Positions 13,801-27,786 of a DNA stretch of 64,000 bases are shown here, one piece after another. The position numbers and the translations under genes were made by a program. Position 1 is the stretch's first letter. Each line of letters opens with the position of its first letter. The DNA lies in the NCBI GenBank assembly GCA_025618425.1, contig CM046838.1:14222010-14286009 (forward strand), given 5' to 3'. The DNA is from Heliocidaris tuberculata. Its lineage: Eukaryota > Echinodermata > Echinoidea > Camarodonta > Echinometridae. A model generated the notes under the pieces. It searched no databases, was not told the origin of the DNA, and saw only the letters and a list, made by a program, of their open reading frames with translations.

Positions 13801-16800
13801 ATTATCAATGATAATGCACTAAAAATGCGTTAAAAAATATCAGAAATTTACAAACATTATCAATGATTTTACGGTCAATGCATTCAACTTTTGACAGGTT
13901 CAGGAGATCTTTGTATCGAACTAGACCCCTGCGTCAATGGTGTATGTCGTAACATTGGACAAGGACAATACGAGTGTGACTGTCAAAATCAGTATGAGGG
14001 GATACATTGTGATGAACCCACTCGTAAGTCTTGGGTTTGGATTTACTTCCATCTTAAAGGGGGTACCCAATGCTGAAACAATGTTAGTTCATTTAAAAGA
14101 TCATGATTTTATTAGCAGAAAATCATCTGCCTTAAGTTTTTTAAAAATTCGTGTTGCCAGAAAAATCCCCGAAATATGGTAAGACTTCAGGATATTTTGG
14201 CCCCTCAGCTGTGTCCCAATTTCAGCTTGGTAACCACAATGACGTCAAAGTGGTTACCCAGGTTCGCGTAATGCAGATGTGTTGCGCGCTAGACTGTACA
14301 AAATGCATTACACCTTGCGCGCATTTTGCTATAATTGCGCGACAAGGTAACCACTTTGACGTCATTGTGGTTACCTAGCTGAAATTGGGACACAGCTGAG
14401 GGGCCAAAATATCCTGAAATCTTACCATATTTCGGGGATTTTCTGGCAACACGAATTAAAAAAAAATTTAAGGCAGATGATTTTCTTCTAATAAAATCAT
14501 GATCTTTTAAATGAACTAACATTGTTTCAGCATTGGGTACCCCCTTTAAATTATTTTGTGCAAAGGTATGATTTATGTCGTACCATAGATTGTGAAAAAA
14601 ATATTTTGACTTAATTTCTATCTCGAGAAATGGCAGAACCCTTTACATTATTTGTATTAATCATAAATGAATAAAGGAATTTTTGGCATCTTTCCTGGAT
14701 GTTAAAAGACTTGAATTTAGCTTATATTTTCCTGTTGTTTTTATTCACCCTGTAGATATATTTACGAGGCTCAGGAATAAACCATTGATTAGAAGTGAAT
14801 AATTTTTGATGTTTATGAAGTACGCCATTATCTGCATAGTTGGTGAACATGGTAAATTCAGTCTAATATGTTGAGTCCTAAACATTTTTTATTTTTTATA
14901 TGTATATTTTGTTTACTTGATATACAGTTCCTTTGGAGATATCTATCCATCCTTCGAGCCAGACAGTCAACATTAATTCCAATGTGGAGCTGACATGTAG
15001 CTTCAACAATGCTAAACAATATCACTGGTATAAAGATGGTGTCCTTTTACCGAACACGGAGAATCAGAATCCTCTGATTATACCATCTGTCACGCCAAAT
15101 GAGATCGGATATTACTTCTGTCGAGGCTCTGGGAGAAATGAAGAAACTCTAGACACGATGCGAGCATCTGTATATGTCAAAGGTAAAACTACAAATGAAG
15201 GCAGTTAGCCAGTTACTGAAAATAACCACTTTTAGGCATATTCCCTCGGTGACCGCAAACTATCGATGGCCTCTTTACTTTCTCCTTTTTCGTCCCCGAA
15301 CGTTTCAAATACAAGTAGAACATGTTATTTCAGGTCAATTTACAAAGCTACATTCGATCTGCTATGTTTTGTTTTCATAAAAAGGTTTTATGAAAAACCT
15401 GATAAAACAACGAAAATAGCTTTTTAACAATAGTACGTTCACTGAAATAATTTTCATACATTTTCCCCATGAAAATGTAGATTTTTTCATGCTGTATATA
15501 CGTACGAAATTAAGACATTTATACAGATATTACGATTGCAATGCAGACGTACTGGTATACAACACAATTCGGACATATCTGTACTTGGTTTATTATGTAA
15601 AAAAAATTACAAGAGAAATGCTCTTTTACGTGTATTTGTTTCTAGTGCAAACTCGTATGCTATTTTTGTGAAAACCATGTGTGGTTCACCTGTAAACCCT
15701 ATTTGTTTTTCATCGGCCGTCTTGGAGAATTGTGTTGTGAATCACTGCAACTCTTCAGTTCCACTGCTAAATGAATTACAAACAGAAAATACATAATATT
15801 GTTATCTGTTTAAAACTTTGTTATATGTTTTTGTATTAAGATCTGACCAACATAGAAGTTTCAAACGCTAGATTTGCCATTCAATTCCGTGATGAGCTAT
15901 ACGACCAAACATCTATACTCTATAAAGAGACGACGTTCAATATCAGCACATATGTAAGCGTATCCTCAATCTTATCAGTGCATGTTTGTGAATTCTTTTT
16001 CACTTCTTGAGGTAGTCTGCAAGATGAAGTATTCCTAATATAATTATATTTTCCATGATTGTAAAACCTGGTAGACTTACATCCAAACTAATCCAGTAAT
16101 TTGAACGATCATGTCAGTTCTACCACAGTATCATAGTAAAATGATGATACAGATTCTTCCAGACAGTTTATTCAAAATGCAGTTCTGCTACATGTATAAA
16201 TTTCTAAATATAGTACAGAAAAAGTATGACATAGGGAGGGATTTTCAGTGTTAACTTAAACATAAATAAGTTGCATGACTGTATCACTGCAAAAGGGGGA
16301 AAGAATCTATTAAACGTTTCATTTCATTTTTTTTGTTGTTGTTGTTGTTGCTTTGGCCCCGTGAAAAGATGGAGCAAGGCCTCCGAACGAGTGCTGGGTT
16401 GATGGATCTGTCAGTAGTATGTAGAGCCCTAAGACCAGGAAGCGTCAAAGGTGACATGAACATCTACATCGAGCAAACCAACATGACGGCATTTGAGACA
16501 CAAGATCTTATCGGTCAATCTCTTGAGAGTCTAGCCAATGATTCCAACGGTTTTCTCGATTCGTCCACCGTATTGGTTCAAAATAATGGTGCAGATTTCA
16601 TTCATTTAGTTTTCAAAATTTATAATTATATTCAGCAATATGTGACAGGACGTGGCGTATCCATAAATTGTTGGGGGACGCGAAATCATCCTTTAAAAAA
16701 ATAATAAAATTCATATCTATTCTTCAACTGAAGGATGTTAATGTTAATGTTAATCTATTCTTAAATTGAAGAATGTTCATTTTGTTTTTAAGCACATGTG

Positions 16801-17000
16801 ATATTCCCTGCCATGGTACTAACGTCCTTTGCCATTTGCCACACTCGACTCAGGTGTAGTAAGTGGGCACCTGGTAGGATTTATTCCCTGAATGCACCGA
16901 TCGCTGCGGTTGCAATGCTAAATCCTGGGTAAAAATATGCAGGGCCCTCAGTGAGAAGAGTAGCACTGATGAGGCTACCAGGGGTAACATATTATTGTTG

Positions 17001-17076
<76 letters not shown>

Positions 17077-20000
17077 CATTATTATTATCACCTTTATTAG
17101 TCCAGAGAGGATAATGTATATGGGGAAGCCCTGTGTTTTTTTTTTTTTTAATTCATAGCAGGGCTGTTTTGTTTTGTTTTGTTTTGTTTTTGTTTTTTTA
17201 TGCAATTTCAAATGTGAGAGGGGGGGGGGGTATATAAACGCGTGCATGTGTTTATGTGTGGTCTTGCGGCCCTTTAAGATAAACCACTCTTATCCCTAAA
17301 TCTCTCTTTTTAAGTTGTCGGAATGAATTTCATTAGACACATCTATCTGAAAAAAAAGAGATTATTTCTACTACTTTTTTCATCAATTCATTTTAAAGTG
17401 GATAAAACAATAATTTTTCTTGACGTCAATGTTTTTTTCACTTTGTAATTCACCATTTCTGTGAAGCTATTTGTCAGAATATATCCTGGATGTCTCCGCG
17501 CTTTGGAAGGGTGGAATTTCAAGTGGGTGAAAACGGGACATGGGCGAATTCGACAGGATTGTGTCCATTCAACACTACTCAAGGTTAATTTACTTGTCTT
17601 TTTTCACTTTTTAATTCGAGGGAGTAGACAGGGGCTTATGTTTGATAAAGAGCACGGCCAATATCATAATTCATTTAAGCTTACACAACTACTCTGAGAT
17701 GATGAACGGCATTGGAGAAATAACGCAAAATCCATTCAGACGGTAATTATATACAATTAAATAAATAGAGAACGACTCCTTTAATTGCAAAACCAGTTCC
17801 TAAATAGATTTGATACCATGAGGTTGACCCACGTAATTGGTTCGTTTTAGTTGATTCAAGTAATAGTTCATAATGCACTTGGAATTATTCATGTCTGTTT
17901 ATTTCTTCGTATACATAGGGTACGGTTATACAATTTTGACAGGGTTCGTATAAATTGTTTTTCTCCGCAGCCAATGAACCAATTGGACGGGCTCTGTGTA
18001 TCGGCGATGGCATTACGCAGAGTCAATGGCTACCTGTAGACAATTGCGGGCCATTTAGAAATGTCACAGATATTCTCACCGAAATCGCACAGGTTTTTAG
18101 AGTTAAAAGTTTTCACTACAAATCTCTATCATTACCCTATAGACTACGGGGACCGGGTGGCTCCTGTATTAAGCCTATGAGAGTTAAAGAATTAATAGTC
18201 AACGGGTTAAAATAGTTCATGTTATAATCATATGTTCAAACGGCCACTCGTAGCACATCATTGTGTAGTAAAGTGAAGGTACTACTGTTCCTTATCCTTG
18301 CTTTTCATTTGATAGTAATAAAGCATGCTTAACAGGTAATGAATGGCCCACCACATTTTGATAAATTACTTTCTTTTTTGATGACATTCCATTCATAATA
18401 GCTATTTTCATATCCAACTTTAAAGGGCAATCCAACCTTGGTAATAAGATGATTTGTATGACAGCAGAAAAATAAGAAAAACTGGATGGTGAAAGTTTGA
18501 AAGAAATCGGGCAAGGACTAAGAAAGTTATGGATGTTTGAAAAATGAGATCACTACATCTATGAGAATCTCAAATTGGCAATTTGGTCAGTCAGTTGTGA
18601 CATATTTGTGGACAACTCTCTCATTTGTCGTACACAAAAATATCATTAATTTGCGGTTTTCTTCGAGACGCTTTTACCCTCAGGGCAGTACTCAAAATAT
18701 ATTGGAGATAGCTTATTGTTATAGGTCCTCATGGAAGAAAAAGATCCTACATTTTGAAAAAAGTGACATTTTAGTCATTTTGTGTGTTTGAGCGAATGGG
18801 GGAGTTGTCCACAGCTACATCACACAAAAATATCATTAATTTGCGGTTTTCTTCGAGGCGCTTTTACCCTCAGGGCAGTACTAAAAATATATTGGAGATA
18901 GCTTATTGTTATAGGTCCTCATGGAAGAAAAAGATCCTACATTTTGAAAAAAAGTGACATTTTAGTCATTTTGTGTGTTTGAGCGAATGGGGGAGTTGTC
19001 CACAGCTACATCACAGTGACATTACCTATTCGGCCAATTTGAAATTCCCATATGTATAGTGATTACAACTTTCAAAAATTCATAACTTTCTTATTACTTG
19101 TCTGATTTTGTTCAAACTTCAACCAATCTGCTTCTCTGATTTTCCCCTTTCTTTCATAGCAACTTGCTATTAAGGATGGACTTCCCTTTAATACATGCAT
19201 TCAAGACGGCAAAACAGCAGTACTTTAAAAAAAAAAAAATTATGCCTCCGCCCTAGCGATAACTCAAGAACCATTTGAGGTATGAACTTCAAACTTAGTG
19301 CTAGTATGTATCATCATAGGAAGGCGATCTGATTAGATTTTGGGGTACTTAGGTCATAGGTCAATGTCACAGAGGCCAATTTCTGAAATTTCAGGTGTTA
19401 GCTTCATTCTAGCGATAACTCAAGAACCATTCGAGGTATGAACTTCAAACTTAGTGCTAGTATGTATCAGTGCTGTAGGACTCGAGTCCGGACTCGGACT
19501 CGAGACCGGACTCGAGTCCCTATTTCTCGGGACTCGGACTCGGACTCGGACTCGAGCCACAAGGACTCGGTCTCGGACTCGGACTCGACCAATGGTGACT
19601 CGTGACTCGGGCGAAAATCGGTTGGAGACCGGCTACGAGACCGATAATATTTTCCGTTTTCCGCTTTTAATTTTAGCTCAAAAAATTACCCAAGGGCACG
19701 CAAAAAACTATTTTCGCGCACCTTGCTCGATTGAGCGATATTTTGAACATGAACTTAACATCGATCACCATAACCGTAGGAGAATGTGCCCAAATAGACG
19801 TTGAGATTAATTGTTTTGTGCTCGTATACACTCGTTATACACGTATGACACAGACAGGTATTGAAATTGATAACGACCATTTGGAGATGGATTAATCTAT
19901 AACAGGCACGTTTCCCCATAGACCGCAGCCTGGGATATCTTGCAATATGGGCAGCCTCAAACAGATTACTATTCCACTTGTATTTCAAGCCAGTATTATG

Positions 20001-23000
20001 AACTACAGTTTCAATCTTCTATCTTTTTACTTGCAACCTATGTTCCTGTGGCAAAAAGTAAAATGTGGCAAAAAGTCAAAGTTAGCAATTTATAATTTTT
20101 GGCTATGTCAAACGGTTTTATTAGGGTTTAACAATTACTTTCGTTTTACTTGAGTCATTTAGTTATGTAGTCAGTTTCCAAAATGAATGTTAATGGTGCA
20201 CTTGTATTACAAGCCATTAAGCCAGTTTAATGAACTAGCTGATATAATTATGTACAAGGGTTTTCATGGTTTTATTAGGGTTTGACAGTTCACCTTTTTC
20301 TTAGTACTTTAATCAGCTATTTGATAAAACTGAACTATTGGCATGATTGGTGTTCATGGTGAATTATTATTTTTCCCTCTTTTTTCCATTTCAGGTGGAA
20401 ACTTTCTTTTCTATAATCTGGCTTAATGTCATTCAACCTATTATTTTTGTGTTCTGTTTACTTATAATTGATATGTTGATAGAATTTTGTTTAAAAAATG
20501 AAATTACAGGCCATTGAAATGAACAAATATTAATATTCATTGAGGTATCACAGAAGCAATACAGTCAACTCTCTATAATAGCTGTGGATACAAGCAAAAT
20601 GCTTGGCCTGATAATGCTTGTTCACATAATTATGAGCCAATTTTATCAACGAGACATGTACCTTGGCACAAAAGGACTGCATGTTCACTTGCTTAGTATT
20701 TTGGTCAATAAAACTTCTAAAATTCCACCAGTACACCAATTAAACCATCACCGAATATCTAACCAAAGACATTTATCTCAACTTTTTTTCAATTCAAGTT
20801 TCTTACCTTCTGTCAGAATTTTTAGTATTAATAGCTGGAAATCTTACTGAGCTTAATCTTCTTATGCACCAAGCGACATGTCACGGCGACAAATCACTCA
20901 TTCGTGAGCAAGCCTTTATAGTTGTCCGCATTCGTAGGCCTACTAAGAAAAGTTACAATAAATTAAATTCTCTATCAAATGGAAGTTTTCAATGAACCAG
21001 ACAACTATTTATGTTATAGAGAGTTCACAGTAAGGCATTTATCATAACATAAATAATGTGACGTAAAACAAAAATACAATTTAAGATATTCCCATCGGGA
21101 CTCGGACTCGGACTCGGACTCGGATGTCCAGGACTCGGGACTCGGATGCCAGGACTCGGACTTGGACTCGGACTCGGACTCGGACTCCAGGGACTCGGAC
21201 TCGGACTCGGACTCGGATGGGATGGACTCGACTACAGCACTGGTATTTATCACCATAGGAAGATGATCTGATTAGATATTGGGGTATGTAAGTCAAAGGT
21301 CAAGGTCACAGAGGCCAATTTCTGAAATTTCAGGTGTTAGGCTCGTTCTAGCGATAACTCAAGAACCAATTGAGGTATGAACTTCAAACTTAGTGCTAGT
21401 ATGTATCACCATAGGAAGATGATCTGATTAGATTTTGGGGTACATAGGTCAAAGTTCAAGGTCACAGAGGCCAATTTCTGAAATTTCAGGTGTTAGCTTC
21501 GTTCTAGGGATAACTCAAGAACCATTTGAGTTATGAACTTCAAACTTAGTGCTAGTATGTATCACCGTAGGAAGGTGATCTGCTTAGATTTGGGGGTACG
21601 TAGGTCAAAGGTCAAGGTCACAGAGGCCAATTTCTGAAATTTCATGTGTTAGCTTTGTTAACGCGATATCTCAAGAACCATTCGAGGTATGAACTTCAAA
21701 CTTGGTACTAGTATGTATCAGCATAGAAAGACGCTCTGGTTAGATTTTGGGATACGAAGGTCAAAGGTCATAGAGGTCAATTCAGAAATTGCAGGTTTAA
21801 GCCTTAACGTGATATCTCAAACCATTTGATCCATTAACTTCAAACTTAGAACTAGTATGCATCACCATAATGAGACGAACTGATTAGATTTCTGTTCACG
21901 TAGGTCAGAGTTGACAGGTCATAGAGGTCATTATACAGGTGTATGTGAAATTAATGTTTGTTTACCTTTGTTATCACGATATCTCAACTATTTTGTATTC
22001 ATTACTAGGAGGAGATAAAGTGATCAGACTCTTAGGTTATAAGGTCATGTGACGTCAAATGTCAAAGAGGTCAATTAACATGTAATTAGAGGCTTTTTAT
22101 TCTGGTTATCACAAGATTTCAAGAACAGTTTGAGCCATCAACTGAATTTAGGGAGGCATATAGGAGACGCAGTCGCATTCATCTTGTTGTTGTTGTTGTT
22201 TTGTTTTGTTTTGTTTTTTTTAAATACCTGCGCCCACCGGAGGAGTTGAAGAGGCATTGTGTTTTCGGGTTGTTCGTCCGTGCGTCCTGCTTTCTTAGTG
22301 AGAATGGAGGTATGACCTTCAAACTTGGTACAAATATGTACCTCCATAGGAAGATGATCTGACTATATACTAGGGTATTTAGGTCAAATTTCAAAGGTCA
22401 TATAGAGGTAAATTCTGAAATTGCAGGTTTTAGCCTCGTTAACGCGATATCTCTAGAACCATTTGAGGTATGAACTTTAAATTTGTTTCTAGCATGCATC
22501 ACCATATTGAGACGAACTGATCATGCTGATTAGATTTTTGTTTACGCAGGTCAATGGTCAAATGTCAAAGGTCAAAGAGGTCAATATGCATGAAATTAAA
22601 GATTTGTTGGTTTTTTTATCTTCATATTTTAACTATTTTGTATATATGACGGAGGAAATAAAGCGATCGGACTTTCGGTTTGTTTGGTCAAAGAATAATT
22701 CAATTAACCTGTAATTGCTTCTTATTCTGGTTGTTAATATCACAATATTTCAAGAACAGTTGGAGTCATGAACTTTACTGCATTAAGGCGGAGGCATATA
22801 GGAGACGCAGTCGCATTCGTCTTGTTTTATTTTGTTTTTGTTATTCAAATTTATTTAATATATATTGTCACGGGGACACCAACAATATAGCCACGTGTTT
22901 TCTTGGACCTTCGCCTCCTTCCACCGTGTTTTTTGCTTTGTGTGTGTGTGTGTGTGTGTTTTGTATTGTTGTTGGTTTTTTTGTCAGTGTAAACTTCATT

Positions 23001-23930
23001 TTGTATATTTTTTATTATGAAAAGGAAATGAATGTGTTTTGAATCTGAATCTGAATCTGAATCTAATATAAACATGATTCTTCGGACGTTGGTAGGCCGA
23101 TAAAACTACTAAAAACATTTGCAATACTTTTGTTAACTCTTCATATAGCTATTTACCTCAAGAGAATACCTTTGCAATAGCAGAATACCAAACCATTACT
23201 TAAGGCTTTTCCAAATGTAAGTGGAATGTTTGTATTATGAAAAACTGCCTTTGTTTGTGAAATGAAAGAGAAGTTCATGAATTGTGAATTTCTATATCAA
23301 CGGGCATGAAGTTGGACAGTGGAAAAGTAACATAATCAAAACTGGTGACATCCAAATTCCATAAGTGATATATAACTTAGTTGGAATGGGGGGGGGGGTA
23401 CATTAAGGGGGGAAATCGATGACTCAACGTGTACTTGCTGTAATGTCTTCTTTTCCCCTATTTTCAGATGAATGTAACCAAGGAAAATGCAGGTGAAGTG
23501 AGTCAGCAAGTATCAGTTGTTACCTCCAACACTGAACAGATCACATCAGATGACATCACGTTTGTGGCAGAGATAACATCACAAATTGTGCAACAAAATC
23601 TCACAAGCAAAGAGGTACTCTGCAAGATGCCAATATGCATACACATTGTGAGAATACTCCAATTGAGACTGAAATTGCGATGGATGATGAATTTTAGTAT
23701 GTTCCAGTATTCTTCCATGAGACATTTCAAAGAGATTTATGCCCCCTTATTTGAAACAGCGGAGTATTCTCTCCGATAGTTTTTCTTTTTTTATATATAG
23801 TCATAGAAGTCAAAGGCCTAAAACCCATAACCAGTTCAGTCATCATCTTTGAAGCTAAACTACCTACAATGTAAAATTCCAGAGATCAAAACACTATTCG
23901 ACCATACCAAGCTTTCCTCTTCCCTGCCCC

Positions 23931-23975
<45 letters not shown>

Positions 23976-25482
23976 TGGGGATTGGTATGTGGTAACTTGT
24001 TTGGTTCTATGATACATTTAGGTCTGCCAGTGCCCTTGTATATATCTTTTTAACCAGTTGGCTGTTTTGCTTCATCCTGTAGTTATGAAGGTTGAAAAAA
24101 TAGCCACTGGGATACAAAGGCTGTCATGTTATTTCAGTCCATTCAGTTCAGTTTCCTCAATTTGGCAATCACGTCATTGCTTGTTGATTCATACTGTCTG
24201 TACCTATAAAACTTTAAAGTCATTTTTTTATGTTTGACAGGTAACGCAGTCTATTACGAGTATTGTAAGCAACATCGCTCAGGTAGACACGGAGGAGCTT
24301 GAGGCCGCGGAGGAAGAAGATGGGGCCATAAGTCAATTTGTACAGGTTTTTGAGGAACAGATCAATCGTGTTGAGGTTGGGAACGGAGAAATGCTGAACA
24401 TTCAGCAACCAAATGTAGCTGTACAGGTGAGTGTTCATATGTGTTAGAAATAGGCTTATGAACAGACGTTTTGATTTTAGCCGATATGAAAAAAAATTAA
24501 AATCTCATCTCAAAACTTCATAAAATTTACTATATAAGAGTTATAATTATTATGGACTCCCCCAGCCCCCCCCCCCAAAAAAAAAGATATATAAATAAAT
24601 TAATTAATTAATTAATTAAAGAAAGATACAAGAAGACAGATAAATAAATTTTAAAAAAAAAATCAAAATTCCAACTTGCAATCGTTGTCTTATTCATTCT
24701 AGCATTCCTAATGCGAAGCATTCCGACCGATTGTATTTATACCTTACAAAACAGACCTCCATATGTATCATCAACTGTACCTTTGCGAGTGTATGATTAC
24801 CTCATAGAGACTGATCCAGGATTTTACGTTGGAATCGCCAATATGTATGATACCAACCGCATCAGCCTGGAGATGACCTCTGCAATGGATATACAATATT
24901 GCTTCATTCTCGTCATCAATCATTCTAACGTGTTTCTAATTTACACCACAGGTCCAGAGTGTACCTACTGATGACGTAATGAGCGGTCTCGTGCTTTCAG
25001 TAACTGGGTCCATTCTTTCAGATCTGACAAATTCCAATATCACCATCAATGCTCCGACCCAGGATGACATCAGTGCTACCATACCGGACATCATCGCTCA
25101 AGTCAACGTCCCACCTTCAGTTTCATCTGTCATTTCGTCCATGTCCCCGCTATCGCAATCGAATGCCAGTGAATACGTCCGCGTCACCTTTAATGTCTTT
25201 TCTACACCTGTCTTGTTCATTTCTAAATCATTGCGCAATATCAGTGCAGTTAATGAAGGCTTCAATCGATCGGCTAACTCCCCTGTGATTTCTCTTAGTC
25301 TGGGACAAGGAAAAATAGCAGGCTTGACTGAATACATCAATTTCACCTTCACTACAATAATGGTATGATTTAAAAGTATAAACGCAGAATGTCGTTTTTT
25401 CCTTTAATATTGTTATATGTTTTGAAATCTGCCCTCATCTGTATTTTTAAGACAATCAACTGTATAATTACATATGTAAATA

Positions 25483-25538
<56 letters not shown>

Positions 25539-27732
25539 CATATATATATATCGTTCCATACGTCATCCTTTTCCATACAAATCAGTGATTCTGTTATTAA
25601 AAAATAAATTCTGGGTCTTTATATATTTATTTATCTATTTCTATTTTTACTCTTTAATTCATTTTTTTTTTTTTTTTTGTGAGTGTAGTCCGGTTTCGTG
25701 AATCCGATGTGTTCATTCTGGGACGGGAAGGAGCAGGATTGGTCCCAAGATGGATGTGTTCTTGTTTCATCATCTGGAATAATATCATCAGATGAGAGCG
25801 ATGAGGACATGAGATACATCAGGCAGGATGACTCCCCTGATGAGAGCGTGCGCTGTGCGTGTGATCATCTTACCAACTTCGCTGTTATAATGGTCAGTGA
25901 AAAGCAAGTCGGTAATGTTACCGGTCGTATCCTACGCTTGGAGAAGGTTGTTTCTTTCCCAAGTAAAAATGCTTCCAAGTGATTAAGGGGCGTTCATAAT
26001 TCTACCTCTAACGTGTTTTCTTGTAAATGTAACAGCTCTACAAAAAAGAACTGAGTATAGTGTCAGTCTTCAGTTCTCACTCTTTAACATAGGTGATATC
26101 ATGTACTGAGACAAAATCATTTGCACCAACATATCCCAAAAGACTACTCAAGATGGGGAAAAGACCAATTAAGTAAAATTTTGAAGAGCAGGACTCTTTC
26201 GAGAAAGGTAATAAAGTCATATCCACGTTGTTGTTTTTTCATTAACTCAAAGTTTTTCTTCTTTCTCTCTAGACAAATTCCATTTTGTCAGTTTTCAATT
26301 AACGACGGAGAGAAATTCATTTGTTAATTCCGAGAAGATATTTCACCCTGGTTCACATTTCCCTCATTTCACAGGACATTCATAGACAGGAGGATGCATT
26401 AATCAAAGCATACAATATCCTGACTTACATAGGATGCTGCATTTCAATCTTCAGCCTTCTTGTCACCTTGGCAACATACCTGTGGAATAAGTAAGCCCAT
26501 TGACATTTTCATGTAATATTACATATTGTAATAAAAATAGGACAGAATATATATTCTAGGTGGTCTGACTGCATATGGTCTGTATATCGCTAAGGTACGA
26601 GCTCAAAAACGTGAATTATTTGTTTTATAAAATGGGTCTACAAACGAGTATAAAGCGGAGAAATGGGCAAAAGACCCGATTCATTTATTATTATTATTAT
26701 TATTATTGGATTATTATTATTATTATTATTAACAACATAATAACCATGATAACAGTACCGATAGACAAGCATGTTCATGTATTGGTACATATTATTTCGA
26801 CATATTCGTAATCTTCTTCCAATTTTCCAATCATGATAGGGATTTGAGGACCAAACAGACCAACCAGATCTTCATTTGTCTGTGCCTGACCCTTCTGTGT
26901 CTCTACACAACGTTTATCATCATGATCTCTCTGGATTCCATCAGAGATTATCCCGAGGTCCAAGCTGTACCGTGTGGTTTCCTCACGGCTCTCATTCACT
27001 ACTTCGTTCTGTCTTCCATTGCATGGATGGGTGTTGAAGGGTACAATACCTACCTCATCATCGTGAAGATCTTTAACACCTACATCCCAAACTTCATGAT
27101 TAAGGCTATTTTAGCTGCATGGGGTATGACCATTTGCCCTCAACTCTTCATTCTCTAACTCAGACCTATGAGTAACATGAAACATGTGTACCGTTTTACT
27201 TGCTTATATGCGTATCCCAGAAAAAATGAAACTGGATTTCATGGCAGAAATTTTCTATCATAATAAATAATTTCCTTGATGAGATATACATATATGAAAA
27301 GCTCTGCTTCTCTTCTTTCATTTGGTGCACAACTTATTATTCATAATTCACGGATGATGGAATTAAAACAATGAAAAGTGGTGGTACCAAAATTTCATTT
27401 GCACGCATGAAATGCAGCTTTGAGTTAGTTTTTAGGGTAGTAAAGGTAATTATTTTGGAAAAAGAAAAAAACATCACATAAGAGTCCACAATTTTCTTTT
27501 TATATGACTCCTCATCCTTAAAAAATGAATGATGTATGCTAGAGAACAAGTAAAATGAAATAGTTGAGTAAGAAGCCATTCGGCTTTCCTGAACTAGCAG
27601 CTGACAATGGACATAATGCTTGGGTGAATTTACACAAATCAATGCGGTGCTACAGTGAATGATGTTTTGAGAGGGCCATTGGCGTAGACAGGTCCTCATA
27701 TGTGAGGGGGGGGGTATGATTTCCCTCAAGGA

Positions 27733-27786
<54 letters not shown>

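Larger units (their letters stand above)
11882..13897 (+). other. aGPCR intron 7
   Basis: Holds a LINE relic (about 11995-12855) interrupted by a 145-bp MITE, then a second MITE (12944-13153), described separately. Near 13210-13290, on the - strand, TAGCGGAAAGG and GGTTGAAGCCCC loosely recall tRNA-SINE boxes; I do not call a SINE. A T-run is at 13639-13659. Bases 13300-13890 are otherwise unassigned. Confidence 0.6.
18093..23467 (+). other. aGPCR intron 13 (5.4 kb), almost wholly repetitive
   Basis: Contains a TTAA MITE (18424-19187), a ~157-bp tandem family (19237-22800) split by a hAT-like element (19468-21242) and a LINE tail (22830-23064). The final 400 bp are AT-rich with G10 at 23389-23398. 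No exon seen. Confidence 0.75.

Noticed and set aside
16588..16704. Extension of exon 11 to the in-frame stop at 16704
   Set aside because: A stop here would end the protein before HormR and GAIN, and the extra residues have no SEA character; splicing to exon 12 fits phase and domain order. A short secreted isoform cannot be excluded.
21014..21296. Frames rich in SESESE or RVRVRV
   Set aside because: Produced by the GGACTC hexamer array of the hAT-like element, not coding.
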